This document shows, piece after piece, positions 57,633 to 64,000 of a DNA stretch of 64,000 nucleotides. Every line of letters begins with the position of its first letter. The stretch's first letter is position 1. The notes under the pieces were generated by a model, which did no database searches, was not told where the DNA came from, and saw only the letters and a list, made by a program, of their open reading frames with translations. The position numbers were made by a program, and so were the translations under genes. The DNA is from Paenibacillus cellulosilyticus. Its GTDB lineage: Bacteria; Bacillota; Bacilli; Paenibacillales; Paenibacillaceae. The DNA is taken from contig NZ_QGTQ01000005.1 of the NCBI RefSeq assembly GCF_003182255.1, positions 62,001 to 126,000 on the forward strand, read 5' to 3'.

Positions 57633-59817
57633 GACTGGCGGGCTTGGCGGAGGCGATCCCGTTGGTCCCGTTACACCTGTCGGACCTGTAGAACCCGTTG
57701 GTCCCGTCTCCCCCCGTTGATCCAGTCGGTCCAGTCGGGCCTGTTGGCCCCGGCGTTCCGAATTTCAGAATAAAACCTTTTTGCGGCCGTATGCCGTTCT
57801 TTAGATTAGACGGGAAATTCGTAGACGAACTGTAACCCCCGATGAGTGCCTGACCAAGCGCATTCACGCTAATGCTCTCGCCTGTATCGGAGGAGGAACC
57901 GCCATAATAGGTGGAGTAGATCAGGTCCGTTCCCGTAAGACTCACGATAGTGAAGAAGACATTTTGCGATCCGACCCGCTTACTCTGCACGGCACCAGGC
58001 GTTGTCGGGAAATCCGTTGAGGAGGTCGCACCCGTGATATAAGCGGCGTGGGACTTGTCAACGGCAATTCCGTACCCAGCATCGAACGAGGCGCCACCCA
58101 GATAGGTGGAGTAGACAAGCTCAGAACCGGTCTTATTTAGTTTGGTTACGAAGCTGTTTGTGCTAGCAGGGCTCGTCGTCAAGAAAGCAGATGAGGTAGT
58201 AGGAAAGTTAGTCGAAGTCGTATATCCAGTAACGTAAGCATTGCCCAAGTCATCGATTGCTATATCCGATATCGTATCACTCTGATTGCCGCCTAAGTAA
58301 GTGGCATAGAGGAGTGCAGATCCTTCCGGGTTAAGCTGGGCGATGAAACCATCGTAATTGCCTGAATAAGTCGTAGAGAAGGCGCCCGCCGTAACCGGAA
58401 AATTATTCGAGGCTGTCTCTCCGCCTACATAGGCATGACCCAGCGAGTTGACGGCAATGCCGTTGGCAGAATTGTAGGAGCTTCCGCCAAGGTAGGTAGA
58501 GTAGAGGAAATCGCTGCCGCTTGCATTGATTTTGGACACATAGCTGTCTGCGCCGGCTGCATTAATAACCGTTCGAAGCGCTCCGGTTGTTGTAGGAAAG
58601 TCAGCCGAGCTCGTGTCTCCGGTCAGATAGGCATTGCCTTCGGAATCGACCGCGATGTCGGATACACCGTTGGAGCCTGAACCGCCGAACACAGCCGAAT
58701 AGATTAATTCGCTGCCGCTGGCGTTTAGTTTGGACAGATAGATTCGGACGCCACCTGTCGACGGATTGCTGATGGCGCCGGGTGTAATTGGGAAATCCAG
58801 ACTGTACGTCGATCCTGTCACATAGGCGTTGCCGTCCTGATCAATCGCAATGCTGGAGTTGTAGTCGTCCCGCGTGCCACCAAGATACGTGGCATAGACG
58901 AGGTTGTCTCCTTTAGGTGTCATCTTGAAGACGAAAGCATCGTACACACCGCCGAATGTTGTCTGATAAGCACCCGGCGTCACTGGAAAGTCCGAGCCAC
59001 TCGTATATCCTGAACCATAGGCATAGCCTTCCGAGTCGATGGCAACGGATCGAACATAGTTAAAATAGCCGTTCATTGCACCAATTACCTTGGAATACAG
59101 CAGCATCGGATCGATGGTTAGTGGCAGGCTTGGATTATAGCTATCCATGAGTGCATATCCGAATCGCTTGGCAGCAGCATCGATAATCCGATAGCAGCAT
59201 GATATTTCCTGCTGCTTGCCATCTACCCTCTGGTAGCTGAGCGGAATGCTCTCCCGTATGGTCTGAAGCGAAGTATGAATCTCAAGCCCACCCTGCTGGT
59301 CAATGAACAGCCCGTCAGCACCCTCGTATTCGAACTGGACCTGCTGAATATCAGCGCCCGGATGGAGGAGAACATCGTATTTGAACCCATGCTCCCCTTC
59401 ATAGAAAATAAGATCGACACCTGGCCACAAACCGCGATAAGCGAGCTTATAGTATGGCTTCAGATTGGAAAACCACTGATCACGTGTGCCGCCCTTCAAG
59501 TAGTTGCGGCTGCCGTCAGCCTCTTCAAGCAGCTCCAGCTTCGCGGCAGGATTGGCATTAACATAACGCAAATTGAGGCGGATCTGGTACATGAGCTTGT
59601 TATTGGAAGCAGTCGGCCGATTCGTATTCGGCTGACCGTAGAACATAAGCTCAGCGCGATCACTTGCGAAGTTCGCCTTCATCCGCTTGCCGTCTGCCGA
59701 ATAAACAATGCCTCGTGCGAGGTCTGCGGTATCGAAAGCGTTCATGAATACGAGCGGCATCCCATTTAGCTTCTGGCGCATGGCCTCGCGCTGTTGTATT
59801 TCAACAGGGGGATTCAC
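57616..59817 (-). CDS. SBBP beta-propeller/collagen-like surface protein, frameshifted near the 3' end
   Basis: This is a protein of about 733 residues. An N-terminal DUF7948-like beta domain (about 10-230) is followed by seven SBBP repeats of about 55-60 residues (DSEGNAYLTGDTSSADFPTT, then YSTYLGG) predicted to form a propeller. A short collagen-like G-P-T stretch comes next. In a run of six G (57710-57715) the frame shifts and the protein ends 33 codons later in unrelated sequence. With one G fewer the frame would continue through more G-x-T triplets into the beta domain that ends at 57276. GTG 59817 follows AAGGAGG at 11 bases; longer starts up to 59946 lack a site. Like many spore-surface collagen-like proteins it has no signal peptide. 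Confidence 0.85.
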   Translation of the reverse strand: MNPPVEIQQREAMRQKLNGMPLVFMNAFDTADLARGIVYSADGKRMKANFASDRAELMFYGQPNTNRPTASNNKLMYQIRLNLRYVNANPAAKLELLEEADGSRNYLKGGTRDQWFSNLKPYYKLAYRGLWPGVDLIFYEGEHGFKYDVLLHPGADIQQVQFEYEGADGLFIDQQGGLEIHTSLQTIRESIPLSYQRVDGKQQEISCCYRIIDAAAKRFGYALMDSYNPSLPLTIDPMLLYSKVIGAMNGYFNYVRSVAIDSEGYAYGSGYTSGSDFPVTPGAYQTTFGGVYDAFVFKMTPKGDNLVYATYLGGTRDDYNSSIAIDQDGNAYVTGSTYSLDFPITPGAISNPSTGGVRIYLSKLNASGSELIYSAVFGGSGSNGVSDIAVDSEGNAYLTGDTSSADFPTTTGALRTVINAAGADSYVSKINASGSDFLYSTYLGGSSYNSANGIAVNSLGHAYVGGETASNNFPVTAGAFSTTYSGNYDGFIAQLNPEGSALLYATYLGGNQSDTISDIAIDDLGNAYVTGYTTSTNFPTTSSAFLTTSPASTNSFVTKLNKTGSELVYSTYLGGASFDAGYGIAVDKSHAAYITGATSSTDFPTTPGAVQSKRVGSQNVFFTIVSLTGTDLIYSTYYGGSSSDTGESISVNALGQALIGGYSSSTNFPSNLKNGIRPQKGFILKFGTPGPTGPTGPTGSTGGDGTNGFYRSDRCNGTNGIASAKPASREHYG
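57710..57715. repeat. Six-base G/C homopolymer at the frameshift
   Basis: The tract is CCCCCC on the plus strand (G6 in the coding strand). Five G restores one continuous frame of collagen-like triplets. It is a candidate slippage site or a sequencing error. Confidence 0.8.
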
Positions 59818-59974
59818 TTCACGACCATCCTCCTTTTCCCTCATAGACATAGAATCAGCACTTAGAAGTGCAATAATATTGTCTATGTGGAATCGGCTTG
59901 TACTTATGAGTAGGAGAAGAGCTTGCATGCCAAGACGAAAGGCCATTTCGGATGAAATGTCCCTTCACTCACGT

Positions 59975-60988
59975 TTAGAATACGATGGTCACCTTCCCGA
60001 AGGCGGAGCCCTGCGCCATATAGCGTAAGGCATTATGTGCTTGAGCGAGAGGGAACGTACGATCAATGACCGGACGTAGTAGGTGCTGCTCGATAACGAG
60101 ATTCATACGCTCGAACATTTCTCTACTGCCAACATTGATCGCCTGCAGTTTTGCTTTCCGAATGATAGCAGGGACCACGTTGAAGCCCTCTACTACCGCT
60201 CCGGACAGCAGGCCAACGATGCTAATCTGGCCGCCGACCTTCAGTGCTGCCAATGAGTGATTGAGCGTAGCACGGCCGCCAAGATCGACGATATGATCGG
60301 CACCTCGGCCATCTGTGCAGGCAAGTACAGCTTGTTCCCAATCTGGATTCGTTCGATAGTTGATGCCATAGTCGGCACCTAATGCCTTCGCGCGCTCCAG
60401 CTTCTCATCGCTGCTTGATGTGACGATGACACGAGCGCCATACAGCTTGGCGAATTGCAGCGCGAATAAGGAGACGCCGCCTGTTCCTTGTACAACGGCT
60501 GTATCGCCTGCCTTAATCTTTCCTTCCTCGATCAACGCTTGCCAAGCTGTGACGGCAGCGCAAGGCAGTGTCGACGCTTCTTCATCGGTCAAATGTTCAG
60601 GTACTCGGACAAGCCCTTGCTCCGGCAGGACGACATACTCGGCGAGCAGCCCATCCAGCGGACTGCCTAGCGTCGACACCCAGTTCTCCTGTGTGGGCTC
60701 TCCTGTAGTCCAGCTCTGGGTAAAAATAGCGCTCACCCGTTCTCCAACGTTGAACTTGGAAGCGTGCTCCCCTCGTGCAATGATCTCGCCAACGCCATCC
60801 GAGATTGGAATAAGCGGCTCGGTACGATTAGGTTCATAGAAGCCTTCGATGACGCCAATATCTCGTGCATTCAACGAGACAGCTTTCATTCGAATGAGCA
60901 CCTCACCGGGGCCGGGGGATGGAATGGGGCGGTCCTCCTCCTGTACATGATCAAGTCCAAATCCGCCGCGCAGGACATAGGCTTTCAT
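59975..60988 (-). CDS. Medium-chain NAD(P)-dependent alcohol dehydrogenase-like oxidoreductase
   Basis: This 337-residue MDR-superfamily enzyme has a GroES-like N-terminus (MKAYVLRGGFGLDHVQEED) and a Rossmann domain with VVQGTGGVSLFALQFAK (about 163-179). A second-domain signature follows (VIVTSSSDEKLERAKALGADYGINYRT). The zinc-binding Cys cluster is missing, as in quinone-oxidoreductase-like members. AAGGAG precedes ATG 60988, and GTG 60997 is too close to that site. It is divergent from an HxlR-type regulator, which probably controls it. It is unlike the MDR protein at 30865 beyond the common fold. Confidence 0.9.
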   Translation of the reverse strand: MKAYVLRGGFGLDHVQEEDRPIPSPGPGEVLIRMKAVSLNARDIGVIEGFYEPNRTEPLIPISDGVGEIIARGEHASKFNVGERVSAIFTQSWTTGEPTQENWVSTLGSPLDGLLAEYVVLPEQGLVRVPEHLTDEEASTLPCAAVTAWQALIEEGKIKAGDTAVVQGTGGVSLFALQFAKLYGARVIVTSSSDEKLERAKALGADYGINYRTNPDWEQAVLACTDGRGADHIVDLGGRATLNHSLAALKVGGQISIVGLLSGAVVEGFNVVPAIIRKAKLQAINVGSREMFERMNLVIEQHLLRPVIDRTFPLAQAHNALRYMAQGSAFGKVTIVF

Positions 60989-61035
60989 ACGTGACACGCT
61001 CCTTCACTTGAGATAGACACATTGTAGTACCGGTG

Positions 61036-61087
61036 CTAAAATTTAGTAAGTCGGCACTTTAAAGTGGGTTGCGAACGTTAAGGTTCG
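61036..61087. promoter_or_regulatory. Palindromes between divergent oxidoreductase and HxlR genes
   Basis: CTAAAATTTAG (61036-61046), CACTTTAAAGTG (61055-61066, perfect) and CGAAC/GTTCG (61072-61087) are three nearby inverted repeats, candidate sites for the HxlR-type regulator. Confidence 0.5.
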
Positions 61088-61106
61088 TACGAAAGGAGAC
61101 GCAGCC

Positions 61107-61472
61107 ATGAGAAGCAAGCCGGATATCTCCCTCGAAGCATGCACCTACAGCCATGTGCTGGAGATCATATCGAACAAATGGACGGCGCTAGCCATCTATG
61201 CGATGGAGGATGGGGAAATTCGTTACGGTGAAATGATGCGGCGCATTGAAGGCATTTCACAGAAAATGCTGACACAGACGCTGAAGCGGCTGGAGCGTGA
61301 TGGCATCGTCAACCGTAAGCTTACCCCGGCGGTACCTCCTACTACCGAATACTCGCTTACTCCGCTCGGCGAGTCGCTTCTTCCCCTTATGACCGCGCTC
61401 AAGGTGTGGGCTGATCAGCATCTAGACACCGTAAAGCAGGCAAGATCCAGCTATGATAGCCTCAAGTCTTAA
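61107..61472 (+). CDS. HxlR family winged-helix regulator
   Basis: This 121-residue HxlR/YodB-type regulator carries the conserved redox-sensing Cys at position 12 (LEACTYSHVLEIISNKW). A winged helix follows (YGEMMRRIEGISQKMLTQTLKRLERDGIV, wing PPTTEYSLTPLGESLLP). Relatives such as HypR and YodB use this Cys to sense quinones, aldehydes or hypochlorite and control nearby oxidoreductases. That fits the divergent MDR oxidoreductase gene 118 bp away. The ATG follows AAAGGAGACGC. Confidence 0.93.
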   Translation: MRSKPDISLEACTYSHVLEIISNKWTALAIYAMEDGEIRYGEMMRRIEGISQKMLTQTLKRLERDGIVNRKLTPAVPPTTEYSLTPLGESLLPLMTALKVWADQHLDTVKQARSSYDSLKS

Positions 61473-61657
61473 CCCGACGCAGCACGACACCCTCGAACGT
61501 CTTACCTAATATCTACCTACAACAGCAGTACCGTCTAGTTTCCATCACGACAACTTCATAGGACAACACGTTCTTGCGTAAGTCGGTAACCGCAGCATCA
61601 ACTGACAGCATAGCGATTCTATACCATTCATCATATTACCTCGTGGAGGATGAAACG

Positions 61658-62302
61658 ATGGTCGTTAAAGAGCAGTCGATTGTTCATGTGACAGGGAACA
61701 CCATGACGATGACAGACAGGCCGATCCGAGTTGTCGGCAAGCTCGAGGAACCGCTTATTCTGATACTCGAGAACGTGTTAAGCAGTGAGGAATGTGATGC
61801 TTTAATCGCACTGGCCAGTGATCGGATGCAGCGTTCCCGAATTGGAAGCACGCCTACCGTCAGCGATATTCGGACGAGCAGCAGCATGTTTTTCGAGGAA
61901 GGGGAGAACGAGTGGATTCAGACGATTGAGGCTAGGCTGTCAGCGCTTATGCAGGTACCGTTAAGGAATGCTGAGCCGCTGCAGGTGCTGCATTATCGGC
62001 CTGGTGAGCAGTATCAGCCGCACTATGACTATTTCACCTCGGGAGCTGTCGCCAACAATCGGATCAGCACACTGGTCATGTATTTGAACGATGTGGAGGA
62101 AGGCGGGGAGACCTACTTTCCTTCGCTTCAGCTGTCGGTTGCGCCGAAGAAGGGGAGCGCCGTTTACTTTGAATATTTCTACAGTGATAACCGTCTAAAT
62201 GAACGGACCCTGCATGCAGGCACTCCCGTAGTGATCGGGGAGAAATGGGTTGCGACGCAGTGGATGCGCAGGCAGCCGTTTCGTGAACGGAACGGAGCTT
62301 AA
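61658..62302 (+). CDS. 2-oxoglutarate/Fe(II) oxygenase, prolyl 4-hydroxylase type
   Basis: This 214-residue protein has the double-stranded beta-helix fold of P4H enzymes. The iron ligands are H122 and D124 (HYDYF) and H186 (LHAGTPV), and 2-oxoglutarate is bound by K196 (KWVATQW). EEGGETYFP and GSAVYFEY are typical P4H stretches. It hydroxylates proline in peptide substrates; related Bacillus P4Hs accept collagen-like peptides. A collagen-like G-P-T protein gene lies 2 kb away, a possible substrate. ATG 61658 follows GGAGG by eight bases; upstream in-frame codons have no site. It is monocistronic. Confidence 0.93.
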   Translation: MVVKEQSIVHVTGNTMTMTDRPIRVVGKLEEPLILILENVLSSEECDALIALASDRMQRSRIGSTPTVSDIRTSSSMFFEEGENEWIQTIEARLSALMQVPLRNAEPLQVLHYRPGEQYQPHYDYFTSGAVANNRISTLVMYLNDVEEGGETYFPSLQLSVAPKKGSAVYFEYFYSDNRLNERTLHAGTPVVIGEKWVATQWMRRQPFRERNGA

Positions 62303-62310
62303 TCTAGACG

Positions 62311-62345
62311 AGAAACCACAACCTACGCGGTTGTGGTTTCTTTGT
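62311..62345. terminator. Bidirectional terminator overlapping the MFS stop codon
   Basis: AGAAACCACAAC and GTTGTGGTTTCT are perfect 12-bp arms. The last codons and stop of the minus-strand MFS gene form part of the stem. Confidence 0.85.
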
Positions 62346-63861
62346 GTTTGGCCTCGGCATGGACTAGCTTCTGCTCGGTTGCTCGGTACACCCGCCGGAA
62401 GAGCAAAGCGGAGACGAGCTGCATCGCTGCGGCAAAATAAAACGGCGGCACATAATAACCTTCGTCGACGAAATGGACGAATGCCCCCGGCCATAAGACG
62501 GCCGTCAGTCGTACCGCGATGATGTTCACGCGGGAGAGGAAGTCGCGCTTGCGGCGGCCGCGCTCCTCCATCATTAGCGCCGTACGGTTGCCGCGTGTTC
62601 CGAGATTACAGGCAGTGCAGCCGATCTCGATTAGTGCGGCTAGCCAGAAGGCGCTCACCCATGGCAGGACGAGCAGCAGCAAGATGGCGACAATCTGCAG
62701 GCTGATGATCGTTCGCAGTGTCGCTTCGCGGCCTGTGCCGCCGCTCGTTATCCGTGCCAGCAATGCAGCAGTCAAATAAGAGACACCCATGACGAGGCCG
62801 ATAACGCCGGAGGATGCACCGAACCGCTCCGCAAACCAATAGGCGGTCACCGTACTGGTGAGCGTAGCAGTCACACTGCTCAAACTGCTGGCAAGCATGC
62901 GAAGCTGATCACTTCGATAGGCGGCCTGCTGGTCGGTTGTCGGTCGGCGAAGAACCTGGTAGTTAGCTGCTGCGATCAGCAGGACGAACAGAGCCGCTGG
63001 AGTGATCAGTTGGGCTTCGGTTGAACCTGTATGCCGGAGCCAGCTGAGGAGGAAGAAGATTGCAGTAAGGCCAGTCAGGCCGATTAATGACCGCCGCCAT
63101 ATGTAGTTGCGACGAGCAGTGACGGGTGCGTCTGATGAGATGGCTGAATCAGGCTTGCTTACTGCTGTATCTGCAGACAAATCGGATTGCGGCGCAGACG
63201 TATTTGGCTTTGAATATGCAGTACTTGATGGCTTCCGCGCACCGCCCTGTATACGCCAAATGCAGACGATGCAGCCAGCTGTTATGATCGCAACGATTGC
63301 GTACAACAACCGAAAGCTGGCCGTGCCCTCGAATGCCCCGTGCAGCCGATCGGGGATGCAGGCGAGCAGCGCGCCAGCGCCAAGCCCAGCATAGCTGTAG
63401 AGCGCGTTTCGGCCGTAGAGAGCCTTCGCTTTGGCTGCGTCTTTGACATAGGCGCCGAGCCAGGCGCGCTCAATGGGAGCGGCCGGCCCACCGGAGCCGG
63501 AGTGACCGCTGCCTAGTCCGGCTGCTGTAACTGCCGCGGCAACCAGCCATGGCACTGAGGTGATGACCATGACAATAGATGCTGCTAGTGTAATTACCTC
63601 GAAGAGCAGCAGGCTGTGTTTAGCCCCCAGACGCGCGCTCAGCGCGCCGCCGAACAGAGCGAAGACGATGCGGAGGAGGCTGGAGGCGGCAATAACGGCC
63701 CCAATTGAAGCGCCGCTCCAGCCAAGCTCGCGCAGGTAGAGGCTGGTAATCGTTAACGCCGCGCCTTGTCCGATGCTGCGAAGCAGTGTCACAGCCTGCA
63801 GCAGCCGAATGACGCGCCGCGGATCTTTCGTTTGGCGTGTGCCAGCGTCAGCAGCTTTCAA
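62323..63861 (-). CDS. MFS transporter
   Basis: This 512-residue major facilitator protein has about 12 membrane segments in two six-helix halves. They are separated by a long Ser/Ala/Pro-rich cytoplasmic loop (about 210-250; KPSSTAYSKPNTSAPQSDLS). The first half begins LLQAVTLLRSIGQGAALTITSLYLRELGW, and a weak motif A lies near GGALSARLGAKH. The substrate cannot be told. The TTG start at 63861 follows GAGGGATCATC. It is divergent from a regulator gene at the window edge, and a perfect palindrome between them (63913-63941) may be the control site. Confidence 0.88.
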   Translation of the reverse strand: MKAADAGTRQTKDPRRVIRLLQAVTLLRSIGQGAALTITSLYLRELGWSGASIGAVIAASSLLRIVFALFGGALSARLGAKHSLLLFEVITLAASIVMVITSVPWLVAAAVTAAGLGSGHSGSGGPAAPIERAWLGAYVKDAAKAKALYGRNALYSYAGLGAGALLACIPDRLHGAFEGTASFRLLYAIVAIITAGCIVCIWRIQGGARKPSSTAYSKPNTSAPQSDLSADTAVSKPDSAISSDAPVTARRNYIWRRSLIGLTGLTAIFFLLSWLRHTGSTEAQLITPAALFVLLIAAANYQVLRRPTTDQQAAYRSDQLRMLASSLSSVTATLTSTVTAYWFAERFGASSGVIGLVMGVSYLTAALLARITSGGTGREATLRTIISLQIVAILLLLVLPWVSAFWLAALIEIGCTACNLGTRGNRTALMMEERGRRKRDFLSRVNIIAVRLTAVLWPGAFVHFVDEGYYVPPFYFAAAMQLVSALLFRRVYRATEQKLVHAEAKHKETTTA

Positions 63862-63912
63862 GATGATCCCTCTTTCAAACGGTGCAATGGAATTGTAAGC
63901 TATAGTAGCACG

Positions 63913-63941
63913 GACTCCCTGACATCTATTGTCAGGGAGTC
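63913..63941. promoter_or_regulatory. Perfect 12-bp-arm palindrome between MFS and regulator genes
   Basis: GACTCCCTGACA and TGTCAGGGAGTC are separated by TCTAT. It has no T-run on either side, and lies 52 bp before the MFS start and 33 bp before the regulator start, so an operator is more likely than a terminator. Confidence 0.65.
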
Positions 63942-63973
63942 GCGAAGAGCGGATAAGAGAGGAAGCGATCGTG

Positions 63974-64000
63974 ATGCGCGCGGATCGGCTTATATCGATC
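63974..64000 (+). CDS. Start of a regulator gene, probably WYL/DeoR-type (3' end missing)
   Basis: Only nine codons are inside the window: an ATG at 63974 preceded by AGAGAGGA, encoding MRADRLISI. This is the usual beginning of WYL-domain (YafY/DeoR-like) helix-turn-helix regulators. Position divergent to the MFS gene with a palindrome between them supports a regulator. The call rests on a very short match. Confidence 0.5.

Noticed and set aside
63913-63941. Terminator for a gene entering from the right edge
   Set aside because: No T-run on either strand, and the flanking genes are divergent, so an operator is more likely.

Overview
The window looks like a chromosomal segment of a Paenibacillus-type bacterium (Bacillota, Paenibacillaceae). 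The grounds are strong AGGAGG-type ribosome binding sites with frequent TTG/GTG starts, LplB/YtcP-type sugar ABC transporters with large lipoproteins, S-layer-homology (SLH) domains, dense VOC, MFS, PadR, TetR and MarR genes, and tight hairpin terminators at most gene ends. This placement is inferred from gene families; no rRNA or tRNA is present. I saw no CRISPR array, insertion sequence or prophage.

Layout. 1-6045: plant cell wall (rhamnogalacturonan) use, with two ABC permeases (the first cut by the window edge), a solute-binding lipoprotein, a GH105-type unsaturated rhamnogalacturonyl hydrolase and an SGNH acetylesterase. 6170-12004 (minus): an AraC regulator and a galactan operon ganS-ganP-ganQ-GH53 whose endo-galactanase has no signal peptide. 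12144-16800 (minus): two large secreted proteins (Ig-like/LRR/transglutaminase-like, and a class C beta-lactamase-like serine hydrolase). 17110-25855: a membrane protein with an internal duplication, an RsbQ-like hydrolase plus PAS-GGDEF pair, two VOC proteins, a lipoprotein, DinB, an AIM24-like pair and a TetR regulator. 26019-40190: oxidoreductases, efflux, Mn-catalase, MBL hydrolase, a Gln-rich small protein, an SLH-anchored NagZ-type GH3 enzyme, and MarR/NAD(P)H oxidoreductase and aldo/keto reductase genes. Two MntP/YtaF-family paralogs sit 13 kb apart.

The most unusual parts lie between 41 and 62 kb. (a) 41199-42771 is a VOC / sigma factor / VOC operon in which the sigma factor itself ends in a half-VOC module, and at 53194-54189 a second ECF-like sigma factor is fused to a complete VOC domain. 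Together they suggest sigma factors with built-in small-molecule sensors. (b) 42918-43118 is a class I cyclic-di-GMP riboswitch with a clear antiterminator/terminator switch ahead of a secreted TIM-barrel hydrolase-like gene. It is followed by a separately promoted four-gene locus (44164-52110: two paralogous membrane-anchored glycosidase-like proteins, a HEAT-repeat membrane protein and a processive GT2 glycosyltransferase) that looks like an uncharacterised exopolysaccharide system. Two GGDEF proteins elsewhere in the window could supply the signal. (c) 57276-59817 is a beta-propeller (SBBP) and collagen-like surface protein split by a frameshift in a six-G tract, with a prolyl 4-hydroxylase gene 2 kb away.

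The window ends in an MFS transporter and the first nine codons of a divergent regulator. Start codons were chosen by ribosome binding site. Domain calls were made by eye from motifs and were not checked by database search.
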